Below are positions 44,516 to 54,016 of a DNA stretch of 64,000 nt, one piece after another. The first letter of the stretch is position 1, and each line of letters begins with the position of its first letter. A program made the translations under genes and the position numbers. This stretch comes from CAVRQM01 sp965246915 (GTDB taxonomy: Bacteria > Pseudomonadota > Alphaproteobacteria > Acetobacterales > Acetobacteraceae). Below the pieces are notes generated by a model. It had not been told where the DNA came from. It ran no database searches and saw only the letters and a program-made list of their open reading frames with translations. The DNA lies in contig CBDFGB010000015.1 in NCBI GenBank assembly GCA_965246915.1, forward strand, positions 62,001 through 126,000, written 5' to 3'.

Positions 44516-47127
44516 GTTGGTTTCAGGACGAAATTGACCACCCGCCCAGGAACATAGACCTCCTTGGCCACACGTCGCCCGACCATCGCACGCGCGACAT
44601 TGGTCTCGGACCCGGCAAGCGCGATGATCTCGCGCGTGCTCAAACCATCCTCCACATCGATCGTCGCGCGCAGCCGGCCATCGACCTGGACCGCGATTGC
44701 CCGGGCCGGCGGACGGGAGAACGCGACATCCGCCTCCGGCCAGGCAGAGGCGGCGATCAGTTGCGCATCGGACCCGGCAAGGCGAACATTCAGCTCCTCC
44801 GCGAGATGCGGCATCATCGGCGCGACGAGGCGAACGAGCGTCGTTGCTGCCTCCCGACAGGCGTCAACCAGGCCTGTGTACGACGCACTCGACACCCCCT
44901 CGATCAGCTGAACGCTATTCGACACCTCGCTGACGAGTTCATGCAGCCGGGCGACCGCGACATTGAACGCGAAGGCGTTGAACGCGTCGGTCACTGTTCG
45001 AATCGCTCGGTGGGTCGCCTGGCGCAAAGCGATCGTTCGGGGATGGGGCGGACTGCTCGTCAGGCCCGCCGGCAGCTCGTGCCGCGCCACCTGCGCCACG
45101 ACCCGATACAGCCGGCCGACGAAGCGGTGCGCGCCGGCCACACCCGCCTCGCTCCACTCCATGTCCCGGTCGGGGGGATTGTCCGAAAGGATGAACCAAC
45201 GCGCGGTGTCGGCCCCGTAACTCGCGATGATCCGGCCAGGATCGACCGTGTTTCGCTTTGACTTCGACATCGCCATCACCCGACCGACCTCGACGGGCTC
45301 GCCCGAGCCCCGCTCCACGACCGCGCCCCCGGCCAGCCGCTCGACGTCCTCCGGGTAAAGCCATTGCCCCCCGGCAGAGCGATAGCTTTCGTGGGTCACC
45401 ATGCCCTGGGTAAAAAGCCCCGCGAACGGCTCGGCGGACCGCGTGACGCCGGAGTCCGTCAGCGCGTGCGAGATGAACCGTGCATAGAGCAGATGCAGGA
45501 TCGCATGCTCGATGCCGCCGATATACTGATCAACCGGCAGCCACGCCGCCGCCGCCTCCGGCCGCACCGGCATGTCCGCGTCGGGGCTGCAGAAGCGGGC
45601 ATAATACCAGGAGCTGTCGACGAACGTGTCGAACGTATCGGTCTCCCGGCGTCCCCCACCGCCGCAGGACGGGCATGCCACGTCGGCCCAGGTCGGATGA
45701 CGGTCAAGCGGATTGCCCGGACCGTCGAACGTCACGTCCTCCGGCAGCAAGACCGGCAAGTCCGCTTCCGGCACCGGCACCGCGCCACAGCTTGGGCAAT
45801 GAATGATAGGGATCGGACAGCCCCAGTAGCGCTGGCGACTGACGCCCCAGTCGCGCAGCCGCCAATTCACCACGCGCTCGCCCACCCCAAGAGCGACGAG
45901 TTCCTCGATCGCGCGCGCTTTCGCAGCCTCCGCGGGCAGGCGGTCAAGGAACCCCGAATTCATCATCACGCCGTCACCGGTCCAAGCCCTTCCAGGCTCC
46001 GGGTTGCCGGTCACAACCTGAATCACCTCGAGCCGGTTGGCCGTCGCGAAATCGAGATCGCGTTGATCATGCGCCGGACAGCCGAAGATGGCGCCCGTGC
46101 CATACTCCATGAGAACGAAATTCGCGATCCAGACTGGCGCCGTCCGTTCAGGATCGAAGGGATGCACGACACGCAAGCCGGTGTCGTAGCCGCGCTTCTC
46201 GGCGGTCTCGACAGCCGCTTCCGTGCTCCCCATCAAACGGCAGTCTCTGATGAATGCCGCGGCCTCCGGGTCGCGCGCGGCGATGGACGCCGCCACCGGA
46301 TGATCGACCGCCACCGCCACGAAGCTCAGACCGAACAGCGTATCCGGCCGGGTCGTAAACACCTCGATCGTCCCGATCGCGGGCTCGCCTCGAGCGAGAT
46401 CGAAGCGGACCCGGGCACCCTCGCTGCGCCCGATCCATCGCTCCTGCATGACCCGTACCCGCTCCGGCCACCGGTCGAGTTCCTTCAAAGCCGCCAACAA
46501 TTGTGGCGCGTAGTCGGTGATCCGCAGGAACCATTGCGCGAGGCGCCGCCGCTCCACCACCGCGCCCGACCGCCAGCCGCGGCCGTCGACCACCTGCTCA
46601 TTGGCCAGCACTGTCGCGTCGACCGGATCCCAGTTGACCCAGGCCTCCCGACGACACGCCAGGCCCTGCTTCAGCAACGTCAGAAACAGTCGCTGCTGCT
46701 GGCCATAGTAAGCGGGATCGCACGTCGCGAACTCCCGCCGCCAGTCGATCGACAAGCCCATGCGCCGCAATTCCGCACGCATCGCCGCGATGTTCGCCCG
46801 TGTCCACGTCGCTGGATGAACGCCCCGCTCGCGCGCCGCGTTCTCGGCCGGCAGACCGAACGCATCCCATCCCATCGGATGCAACACACGATAGCCGCGG
46901 GCTCGCTTGTAGCGGGCCACCACGTCGCCGAGCGTGTAGTTGCGGACGTGTCCCATGTGAATCTTTCCGCTCGGATACGGAAACATCTCAAGAACATAGT
47001 ATTTTGGCCGAGAATCGGTCGGGACGTCGTCGACGGCGAAACACCCCGCGGCCTCCCACGCAGCCTGCCAGCGCCTCTCTGCGGCGGCAAAGTCGTAGTG
47101 CGAGGGCTGTTCAGACAGCTCGTTCAC
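44512..47127 (-). CDS. leuS: Leucyl-tRNA synthetase
   Basis: 871 residues from GTG 47127 (the frame is open to 47211). HIGH motif as PSGKIHMGHVRNY, editing domain with TTRPDTLFG and GTGAIFGCPAHDQRD, KMSKS as AMSKSKRNTVDP, ending with VNFVLKP. Standard bacterial LeuS; charges the leucine tRNA found at 61468. Confidence 0.95.
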   Translation of the reverse strand: MNELSEQPSHYDFAAAERRWQAAWEAAGCFAVDDVPTDSRPKYYVLEMFPYPSGKIHMGHVRNYTLGDVVARYKRARGYRVLHPMGWDAFGLPAENAARERGVHPATWTRANIAAMRAELRRMGLSIDWRREFATCDPAYYGQQQRLFLTLLKQGLACRREAWVNWDPVDATVLANEQVVDGRGWRSGAVVERRRLAQWFLRITDYAPQLLAALKELDRWPERVRVMQERWIGRSEGARVRFDLARGEPAIGTIEVFTTRPDTLFGLSFVAVAVDHPVAASIAARDPEAAAFIRDCRLMGSTEAAVETAEKRGYDTGLRVVHPFDPERTAPVWIANFVLMEYGTGAIFGCPAHDQRDLDFATANRLEVIQVVTGNPEPGRAWTGDGVMMNSGFLDRLPAEAAKARAIEELVALGVGERVVNWRLRDWGVSRQRYWGCPIPIIHCPSCGAVPVPEADLPVLLPEDVTFDGPGNPLDRHPTWADVACPSCGGGGRRETDTFDTFVDSSWYYARFCSPDADMPVRPEAAAAWLPVDQYIGGIEHAILHLLYARFISHALTDSGVTRSAEPFAGLFTQGMVTHESYRSAGGQWLYPEDVERLAGGAVVERGSGEPVEVGRVMAMSKSKRNTVDPGRIIASYGADTARWFILSDNPPDRDMEWSEAGVAGAHRFVGRLYRVVAQVARHELPAGLTSSPPHPRTIALRQATHRAIRTVTDAFNAFAFNVAVARLHELVSEVSNSVQLIEGVSSASYTGLVDACREAATTLVRLVAPMMPHLAEELNVRLAGSDAQLIAASAWPEADVAFSRPPARAIAVQVDGRLRATIDVEDGLSTREIIALAGSETNVARAMVGRRVAKEVYVPGRVVNFVLKPT

Positions 47128-47219
47128 GGCGTCACGCTCATCTTGGTGAAAGGCATCCAATGGCCCGTCGGCAGCAGACGTTGCCGGCCCGATCAGGGCC
47201 CACGGCCTCACTCCATCGG

Positions 47220-47753
47220 TCAGAGAGAGGCGGACTGGGCGCGAAGTTCACGCGCGCGCGCGAGGACCTTGGTCTCGATTTCGCCGGTGGTCACGGCCGA
47301 CACCGGCGCATCGACCCAGACCCCGTTGTCCATGGTCTGGCGAAAGATCGACACCCGCACGCCATCGGCCCGAAGCTGCCGCCCGAGAATGTAGGCGGTC
47401 GCCTTGAACCGCTCCCCAGAAGCGCCAGGCGGCTGGTACCAGTCCGTGATGATCACGCCGCCAAAAGGGTCTGCCGACGAAAGCGGCATGAAGGACAGCG
47501 TGTCCAGCGCGCCGCGCCAAAGATACGCGTTGACCCCAAGTGCTCCGCCACCCTGATCGGTGTTCTCCGGCCTCGTCCGCGCCGTCGAAAACAACTGCCC
47601 GCCACTATCCGACAGGCTCCCGAAGCCAGGACCGCGATAGCGCGGGTCGTTATACTGATCCGCTGACAACGCCTTGGAGTTGCTGCACCCACCGACCGCT
47701 GTCGCCGACAGCAGCGCGACCACCGCCAGACTCGCTCCCCACACCCGCCTCAT
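47220..47753 (-). CDS. DUF3576 lipoprotein
   Basis: 177 residues from ATG 47753 (GGGAG 5 nt before). Signal with lipobox-like ATAVGGC (cleavage before Cys near 23), then DUF3576: ALGVNAYLWRGALDTLSFMPLSSADPFGGVIITDWYQPPGASGERFKATAYILGRQLRADGVRVSIFRQ. Role unknown, envelope related. Sits upstream of leuS-lptE-holA, the usual order in alphaproteobacteria. Confidence 0.88.
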   Translation of the reverse strand: MRRVWGASLAVVALLSATAVGGCSNSKALSADQYNDPRYRGPGFGSLSDSGGQLFSTARTRPENTDQGGGALGVNAYLWRGALDTLSFMPLSSADPFGGVIITDWYQPPGASGERFKATAYILGRQLRADGVRVSIFRQTMDNGVWVDAPVSAVTTGEIETKVLARARELRAQSASL

Positions 47754-47853
47754 GGCTCCCGTCCCTGACGCGACCTTGCGCATGTGACGGTTTAACCGAG
47801 CCGACGTGCATCGCCAAGCCATCGCGCATCCGAGCCGGGACTCGGCCGACACG

Positions 47854-47880
47854 AAAAAGGCGGTGGGTCGCCCCACCGCC
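47854..47880 (-). terminator. Rho-independent terminator of the porin gene
   Basis: On the minus strand: GGCGGTGGG, loop GCGA, CCCACCGCC, then TTTTT. The perfect 9-bp GC stem plus U-tract lies about 30 nt after the porin stop. Clear intrinsic terminator. Confidence 0.88.
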
Positions 47881-47910
47881 TCGCCGCCAAAACTCCAGTC
47901 GGTCAGAAGA

Positions 47911-49179
47911 CTACCACTTGAACGCAGTGCCGACACCGATAGCCTGGGCCTGCGTGTTGTTGCCGACGTTCGTGAAGCCGGTTTGCGTTCCGGTGAAGCT
48001 GTTCTGAACGTTCGTCCCGTTGGCCTGCGCGTGGCCATACAGATACTCGAGGAACACCGAGGCGCCCGGGGCGAGGGTGTACGTGCCACCCGCCGCGATG
48101 CCGTAACCATGCAGCGCGCCCGCACCGTCGTTGTTGCGCGTCACGCCCGAGTCGAAGCCGTAGTAGGACGCGCCGACGATGACCGGTCCAAATGTGTAGG
48201 AGCCGCCCACCACATAGGCGGTGGTGCCCGACTGACCGGGGGCCAGCGGCACGAAGTCGACGCCGAACTTACCACTGTCGATATGCCCGTCGATCTCCAA
48301 CCCGGCATAGGTCAGAGACACGCCGCCACCGACGAAGCTGAAGTTCTGATAATTGTCGAACGCGGCATTGGAGGAGGACACGGTGCCGCCGTAGGAGCCG
48401 GCAACGTTGGCCTTCACACCGACCGGGCCGAACGTGCCCTGATAGCGGACCGAGCCGTCGACCGTGTTGCGGCGATGGCCAAACCGGCCTGCCGGATCGA
48501 AGTCAGGATTGACAGACGAAGCACGCGTGCCGGGCTTCCCATAGTTCTGGCCGTAGCTGTTCGGTTCGAACGACACGCCGAAATCGAAGCCGGAAAACTG
48601 CGGCGAGACGTAGACGACCTTGTTCGCCCGGTCGGCGTCGTCGTCGATGAAGTACGGCAGGCCCTGGGTAAAGACGCCGGGAAGGTCGCCGTCCCAGCCG
48701 CCGGTGTTGAAGTTCGCCGGGTTGCCGCTCTGGAACAGTTCGGAGGGCTGCACCGGCGAGCCGATCAACACCTTGCCGAACTTGTCAGCGCCGACATACA
48801 GAAACTCGCGCTGGGTATAAAGGCCGCTGTTGGCGCCGGTCGCTCCCGCGTTGTCGTGCCGGATTTCGATCGAGGCGCCATACTTCAGGCCATTGGCCAG
48901 CACGCCGTCGAAGGACGGATACAGACGAGAATATGTCGCCACGCCATACTGCGCGGTCTTCGTGCCCCCCACGCCAGGCCCGTTGGCACCCGTCAACGCG
49001 GTGGTCCCGGAGTCTGAACCGCCGAAGACGAACGCCTCGACCAACGCGTTCAACGTCACCGTGATCGAGCCCGGAGCCGGGTTCGGAGCGTTCGGCGTGA
49101 GCGTGCCGGCATTGGCCATGCCCGCGATCCCGACCGACGCGCCCAGCAGGGCCGAAGTGGCCAGCAGGAGCTTACGCAT
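47911..49179 (-). CDS. Outer-membrane porin (gram-negative type)
   Basis: 422 residues. Signal peptide MRKLLLATSALLGASVGIAGMANA, then a beta-barrel pattern of alternating residues with many Gly/Asn/Tyr turns (GVSFEPNSYGQNYG, GASYYGFDSG, FLEYLYGHAQ), ending ...AIGVGTAFKW with a terminal aromatic residue. Start ATG 49179 after AGGAGG. General diffusion porin; substrate unknown. Confidence 0.88.
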   Translation of the reverse strand: MRKLLLATSALLGASVGIAGMANAGTLTPNAPNPAPGSITVTLNALVEAFVFGGSDSGTTALTGANGPGVGGTKTAQYGVATYSRLYPSFDGVLANGLKYGASIEIRHDNAGATGANSGLYTQREFLYVGADKFGKVLIGSPVQPSELFQSGNPANFNTGGWDGDLPGVFTQGLPYFIDDDADRANKVVYVSPQFSGFDFGVSFEPNSYGQNYGKPGTRASSVNPDFDPAGRFGHRRNTVDGSVRYQGTFGPVGVKANVAGSYGGTVSSSNAAFDNYQNFSFVGGGVSLTYAGLEIDGHIDSGKFGVDFVPLAPGQSGTTAYVVGGSYTFGPVIVGASYYGFDSGVTRNNDGAGALHGYGIAAGGTYTLAPGASVFLEYLYGHAQANGTNVQNSFTGTQTGFTNVGNNTQAQAIGVGTAFKW

Positions 49180-49454
49180 ACAATCCTCCTCATTACGCCG
49201 GACTGCCCGGCAGACCTCTCAGGCCCCGCCCCATTTCCCGCGAGCGCCATCGAACGAACGAGGCGAACGCAATGGGCGAGGGCAGCCGGACCTGACGAGA
49301 CTATGGCCGCAGCGTTCACGTTCCCGCAACCGCGCTTCGCGGTGTGACATGGCAATTGCGAAACACTGTGGCTCCGCTGCAACTACGGTGTCGCGCACCT
49401 GCCTCGGCCGTCCAGCGCTTGACGTCGAGGGCCGGCAAGCCATCCTGTCCGATC
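49180..49454. promoter_or_regulatory. Divergent porin/yggS intergenic region
   Basis: 275 bp between the divergent porin and yggS genes. It must contain both promoters, but no convincing -35/-10 pair or operator could be picked with confidence. No gene is seen in it. Confidence 0.5.
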
Positions 49455-50198
49455 ATGCTTGAGCCCGCCACGCCTGGTCTCGTCGATGCCGAAGCCATTG
49501 CCGACAACCTTCGCCGTGTGCGGGCAGAGATCGCCGCGGCCGAAACCACCGCCGGACGAGCGACGGGAGCCGTCACACTCGTGGCCGTCTGCAAGACGCA
49601 GCCCTTGGCCGCCGTCGCCGCCGCCCGTGCGGCGGGGCAAAATCATTTCGGCGAGAACCGCGTGCAGGAAGCCGCCGGCAAATTCGCCGCGTTGGGACCG
49701 GACAGCGCGACAAAAATGCGAGCCGACGGCGACGGCACGCAGCCGATCCTGCACTTGATCGGACCGCTGCAGACCAACAAGGCGCGCGACGCAGTACGGC
49801 TCGCCGCGGTGATCGAGAGCCTCGACCGGCCACGCCTGGCCGATGCGCTTGCCGACGCCATCGACCGAGAGGGACGGGCCCCCGACCTCCTGATCCAGGT
49901 GAACACCGGCCGCGAGCCCCAAAAGGCTGGAATCGCGCCCGAGGCGGCCGACGAATTCATCACGCTTTGCCGCGGCCGATTCGGCGGCCGGCTTCGCGGC
50001 CTGATGTGCGTGCCGCCGTCCGCCGAGGACCCCGCGCCGCACTTCATGAGCCTCGCCACACTCGCCTCCCGCCACGGCCTCGAGTGGCTGTCGATGGGCA
50101 TGTCAGGCGACTGGCGCATCGCGGTCCGTTGCGGCGCCACGTCGGTCCGCATCGGCAGCGCGATCTTCGGGGCGCGGACGCAAGCGCCGGGTCTGTGA
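49455..50198 (+). CDS. yggS: PLP homeostasis protein YggS
   Basis: 247 residues from ATG 49455. Alanine-racemase-like PLP barrel: VTLVAVCKTQP (PLP lysine), GQNHFGENRVQEAAGK, LHLIGPLQTNKARDAV, LLIQVNTGREPQKAGI and LSMGMSGDWRIAVRCGATSVRIGSAIFG. Keeps pyridoxal phosphate balance and is not an enzyme. Confidence 0.93.
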   Translation: MLEPATPGLVDAEAIADNLRRVRAEIAAAETTAGRATGAVTLVAVCKTQPLAAVAAARAAGQNHFGENRVQEAAGKFAALGPDSATKMRADGDGTQPILHLIGPLQTNKARDAVRLAAVIESLDRPRLADALADAIDREGRAPDLLIQVNTGREPQKAGIAPEAADEFITLCRGRFGGRLRGLMCVPPSAEDPAPHFMSLATLASRHGLEWLSMGMSGDWRIAVRCGATSVRIGSAIFGARTQAPGL

Positions 50199-50271
50199 CC
50201 TGCACGGCGCCAGCGCTTGCGCGGGAGCGAGGTGCGGCGTATCGGTCCGGCCGTCCGCGATCAGGCACGGC

Positions 50272-52152
50272 ATGACCCCTGTCCAGGCCACAGCCCGACG
50301 CCCCCTCCGCCCCGCGGCCCTGATTGGCGTATTGGGCGTTGTCTACGGCGATATCGGCACCAGTCCGCTCTATGCATTCCGGGCCACCCTCGAGCATTTT
50401 CGTCCCGAAGTGACCGAACTGGACGTGCTCGGCGCGCTGTCCCTCATCTTTTGGTCACTCATCCTGGTCGTCACCCTGAAATATGTCCTCCTGGTGATGC
50501 AGGCCGGAAATCGAGGTGAAGGCGGTATCCTCGCCCTGATGGCTTTGGCGCAGCGCGTCGCGCGGGAGCGGTGGCTGCACGCGACCCTGACGTTCGCGGG
50601 CGTCGCCGGCGCATGCCTGTTCTTCGGCGACGGCGTGATCACGCCGGCCATCTCGGTGCTCTCGGCGGTCGAGGGGCTCGAGGTGTCGTCGCCGGAACTC
50701 GCCCGCTTTGTTTTGCCGATCGCCGCCGTCGTCATCGTCATTCTGTTCGGGATGCAGTTTCGCGGGACCGGCAGTGTCGGTCGGGTGTTCGGCCCCGTCA
50801 TGATGATCTGGTTCGCCGTCATCGGCCTGCTCGGCACGCTGGAGTTGATTGCCAATCCCACGGTGCTGCGGGGGCTTTCGCCCAGCTACGGCATCCTCCT
50901 ATGCGTGCAGCAGCCCGGGCTTGCTTTCGTTGCCCTGGGCTCGGTCGTCCTCGTGGTGACCGGCGCGGAGGCGCTGTACGCCGACATGGGCCATTTCGGC
51001 GCGCCGCCTATTCGCCTCGCGTGGCTGGTCTTCGTGCTGCCTTGCCTCGTGCTGAATTATTTCGGCCAGGGCGCGCTGGTTCTCGAGCGGCCATCGGCGA
51101 TCGAGAACCCGTTCTTTCTGCTGGCCCCGGAATGGGGGCGGCTGCCGCTGGTCATCCTGGCGACGGCGGCCACGGTGATCGCCAGCCAAGCGCTGATTTC
51201 CGGCGGCTATTCGGTCGCGCGCCAATGCATGCAGCTCGGCTTCCTGCCGCGCATGACGGTGATGCACACCAGTGCCACCGAGGAAGGCCAGATCTATGTC
51301 CCCCAGATCAACTGGGGCCTGATGCTCGGCGTCCTTCTGCTGGTCTTCGCCTTCCGCCGCAGCGACAACCTCGCCGCCGCATACGGTATCGCGGTGACGG
51401 GTACGTTTCTCTGTACGGCAGCCCTCGCGTCCGTCGTCTATCGCCGACATTTCGGGTGGTCGCGCGTCGCGGTGATCGCCGTGTTCGGTGGGTTGTTCGC
51501 GCTCGATGCGGTGTTCTTTGCCGCCAACGCCCTGAAGATTCCCGACGGCGGCTGGGTCCCGTTGGTCCTCGGCCTCGTCCTTCTGGCGCTCATGAGTTCC
51601 TGGAAGCGTGGCCGAGACCTGTTGCTGCATCGCTGGCGACAGGACAGCCTGCTGCTGTCCTCTTTTCTCGCCCGGCTGCCGCAGTCGCGTACCGTGCGAG
51701 TGCCCGGCATGGCGGTCTTCATGACCGGCAACCCCGACTACGTCCCGGCGGCCCTTTTGCACAACCTCAAGCACAACAAGGTGCTGCACGAGCGCGTGCT
51801 GTTCGTGACGGTCAGCAACATCGATGTGCCGGAAGTCGCGGCCGCCGAGCGCACCGAGGTCGCCGAACTCGGCCCCGGAATTCACCGGGTGCAGGTGCGC
51901 TACGGGTTCATGGAAAGCCCCAATCTCCCGCGCGATCTCGCGCTGCTCCGTGACCAGGGCGTGGCGTTCGAGCCGATGCAGGCAAGTTATTTCCTGGGCC
52001 GGGACACGATCGTTCCGGCAATGGTGCCGCGCATGCCGATCTGGCGGCTTTGGCTGTTCCTCGTCATGGCCCGAAACGCCGCCTCGGCGGTGGAGTTCTT
52101 CCGCATCCCGAGCGACCGGGTCGTCGAACTCGGCGTGCGGATCGCAATCTGA
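50272..52152 (+). CDS. kup: KUP-family potassium transporter
   Basis: 626 residues. About 12 membrane helices (to about 450) and a soluble C-terminal domain. GVVYGDIGTSPLYAF, GEGGILALMALAQR, LFFGDGVITPAISVLSAVEGLEV, GAEALYADMGHFG and LALMSSWKRGRDLL are KUP hallmarks. Proton-coupled K+ uptake. Confidence 0.95.
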   Translation: MTPVQATARRPLRPAALIGVLGVVYGDIGTSPLYAFRATLEHFRPEVTELDVLGALSLIFWSLILVVTLKYVLLVMQAGNRGEGGILALMALAQRVARERWLHATLTFAGVAGACLFFGDGVITPAISVLSAVEGLEVSSPELARFVLPIAAVVIVILFGMQFRGTGSVGRVFGPVMMIWFAVIGLLGTLELIANPTVLRGLSPSYGILLCVQQPGLAFVALGSVVLVVTGAEALYADMGHFGAPPIRLAWLVFVLPCLVLNYFGQGALVLERPSAIENPFFLLAPEWGRLPLVILATAATVIASQALISGGYSVARQCMQLGFLPRMTVMHTSATEEGQIYVPQINWGLMLGVLLLVFAFRRSDNLAAAYGIAVTGTFLCTAALASVVYRRHFGWSRVAVIAVFGGLFALDAVFFAANALKIPDGGWVPLVLGLVLLALMSSWKRGRDLLLHRWRQDSLLLSSFLARLPQSRTVRVPGMAVFMTGNPDYVPAALLHNLKHNKVLHERVLFVTVSNIDVPEVAAAERTEVAELGPGIHRVQVRYGFMESPNLPRDLALLRDQGVAFEPMQASYFLGRDTIVPAMVPRMPIWRLWLFLVMARNAASAVEFFRIPSDRVVELGVRIAI

Positions 52153-52174
52153 AGCTCGAGCGACCCGGACCGCG

Positions 52175-52699
52175 ATGGCCTCTATTCCGCCAAGGGGCAT
52201 ACCTGCGCGAGCGGCTCGACGCGACATACGCGTTCCGCCGGGGCCGGCCCTGAGCCGCGAATACCCGCAGCGTCCCGTGGTCGGGATCGGCGTGGCGGTG
52301 CTGCGCGGCGAGCACCTGCTGCTGGTCCGGCGCGGCACGCCGCCCAATCTCGGTGCTTGGAGCCTCCCGGGAGGCGGTCAGGAACTCGGCGAGACGGTCG
52401 AGGCGGCGGCGCGCCGCGAATTGCTCGAGGAGACTGCGTTGGCCGTGGGTCCGCTGTTGCTCGCGGCCCATGTCGACAGCATCCATCGCGACCCCGACGA
52501 CAGAGTGCGATACCATTACACGATCCTCGATTTCGCGGCGCGCTGGGTCTCGGGAGAGCCCCGCGCGGGCGGAGACGTTACGGACGTCGCCTGGGCGGCG
52601 CCGGCGACGTTCGACACGTACGCCCTCTGGAGCGAGGCGCGCCGGGTCTATCGGCTTGCCCGCGTGCTGCTCAGCTCCGCCGACGGTGCGAGCGGGTGA
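52175..52699 (+). CDS. Nudix hydrolase
   Basis: 174 residues from ATG 52175. Nudix box WSLPGGGQELGETVEAAARRELLEETAL, an almost complete GX5EX7REUXEEXGU. ADP-ribose or nucleotide substrates are typical. The start is not certain because no strong ribosome site is seen. Its end overlaps the convergent membrane gene by 29 nt. Confidence 0.88.
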   Translation: MASIPPRGIPARAARRDIRVPPGPALSREYPQRPVVGIGVAVLRGEHLLLVRRGTPPNLGAWSLPGGGQELGETVEAAARRELLEETALAVGPLLLAAHVDSIHRDPDDRVRYHYTILDFAARWVSGEPRAGGDVTDVAWAAPATFDTYALWSEARRVYRLARVLLSSADGASG

Positions 52700-52979
52700 C
52701 GCCCTTGCGGGAGCTGAGCGTCAGCGCCGCGCCCGCGAAGATGACACCGAAGCAGGCGAACAGAAGCCAGTCCGGTCGACCAAGAATCGGCATGAACAGG
52801 TTTATCCAGACCCAATCCGAAAGATGGCCGGTCACGAAGGTCCTGAGCCAAGTCGGAAACGGATGATCGATATCGGCCAGCACCTCTGACAGCGTCGTCA
52901 TCGGCGGCAGCAGCGTGGCCATCGTGAACGCCGCCACGAAGCAGATCGCCGCCGCCACCGCGAGGACGCGAGCCCACAT
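52671..52979 (-). CDS. Small membrane protein coupled to MsrP
   Basis: 102 residues from ATG 52979, overlapping the msrP stop (TGATG). Two membrane helices (about 3-24 and 70-92) around LPPMTTLSEVLADIDHPFPTWLRTFVTGHLSDWVW. Not recognised. It occupies the place where msrQ, the heme membrane partner of MsrP, is usual, but is half its length and lacks the heme-histidine pattern. It may be a substitute or unrelated. Confidence 0.75.
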   Translation of the reverse strand: MWARVLAVAAAICFVAAFTMATLLPPMTTLSEVLADIDHPFPTWLRTFVTGHLSDWVWINLFMPILGRPDWLLFACFGVIFAGAALTLSSRKGVTRSHRRRS

Positions 52980-53920
52980 CAGGCGAACAGCCGCTCGGTC
53001 TTCTTGTCGTCGTACATGGACGCGACAAATTCGCCGTAGCCATTCCAGATTTGCGTCGGTACGGTCTTGTCGGTGCCCAGCAAACGCTCGCTCGCCTGGC
53101 TCCAACGTGGATGTGGCACGGCCGGATTGACGTTGGCCCAGAATCCATACTCGCTGGACTGCAGCCCCTCCCAGAAGGTGGTCGGGCGCTGATCGGTGAA
53201 TTCGATCTTCACGATCGCCTTGGCGGATTTGAAGCCATATTTCCACGGGATAACCACGCGCAACGGCGCGCCGTTTTGAGGCGGAAGGGTCTTGCCGTAC
53301 ATCCCAATAGCGACGAAAGCCAGGTCGTTCATCGCTTCCTGCATCGTCAGACCCTCGGTATAGGGCCACGGATAGAAGCTTTGTGCCAGACCCGGCATGA
53401 ATTTGTCATCAGCCAGCGTGGTGAACTTGACATACGTGGCCGACCCGGTCGGCTCGGCGACCTTCACGAGGCTCGCCACCGGGAACCCGATCCAGGGCAC
53501 CGTCATGCCCCAGGCCTCGACACAGCGATGCCGGTAGATACGCTCCTCCGGCGAGGCCATCTTCACGAGATCGTCGACCGATACGGTGCGCGGGGTCTTG
53601 ACCATACCGTCGATGCGGATCGTCCACGGCTCCAGCGGCAGAGCCTGCGCCTCCTCGACCAGCGATTTCGACATGCTGAATTCGTAGTAATTGTTGTAAC
53701 TTGCCACGTCTTCCATGCGGCTCAGCGCGCGGCCCGCCTCGTAGCGCCCGTTCGGCTTGGCCGACAGAGACCGGAGCCCGGCGGCGGCAGCCGCCTCGCT
53801 CCCCAGCCCGCCAAGGCCAAGACCGATCGCGCCGGCCATAACGGCCCGGCGGCTCATGACGTACTCCGGTGTGACCGCGCTCTCCGGCAGTTCCCACCCG
53901 CGCCGCGTGCGGACCAGCAT
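52979..53920 (-). CDS. msrP: Periplasmic methionine sulfoxide reductase MsrP
   Basis: 313 residues. Tat signal SRRAVM at 23-28, molybdopterin domain with Cys133 in YRHRCVEAWGMTVPWIGFPVASLVK, then PYTEGLTMQEAMNDLAFVAIGMYGKTLPPQNGAPLRVVIPWKYGFKSAKAI and the C-terminal PTQIWNGYGEFVASMYDD. Repairs oxidised periplasmic methionine using electrons from MsrQ; no msrQ is seen here. Confidence 0.94.
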   Translation of the reverse strand: MLVRTRRGWELPESAVTPEYVMSRRAVMAGAIGLGLGGLGSEAAAAAGLRSLSAKPNGRYEAGRALSRMEDVASYNNYYEFSMSKSLVEEAQALPLEPWTIRIDGMVKTPRTVSVDDLVKMASPEERIYRHRCVEAWGMTVPWIGFPVASLVKVAEPTGSATYVKFTTLADDKFMPGLAQSFYPWPYTEGLTMQEAMNDLAFVAIGMYGKTLPPQNGAPLRVVIPWKYGFKSAKAIVKIEFTDQRPTTFWEGLQSSEYGFWANVNPAVPHPRWSQASERLLGTDKTVPTQIWNGYGEFVASMYDDKKTERLFA

Positions 53921-54016
53921 GATCGTTCCTCGCTCTTTCGGTCTGCCGACCCTACGTGGGCGCGAACCGCCGAGTTACCAATCTGGCGATGAACGCCGCG
54001 CAAAGAAAGCCTTCCT

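Noticed and set aside
45364..47394. 676-residue plus-strand frame
   Set aside because: Antisense to leuS, which carries the HIGH and KMSKS motifs.
50899..52347. 482-residue minus-strand frame
   Set aside because: Antisense to kup; its His/Arg/Asp-rich content is a GC artefact.
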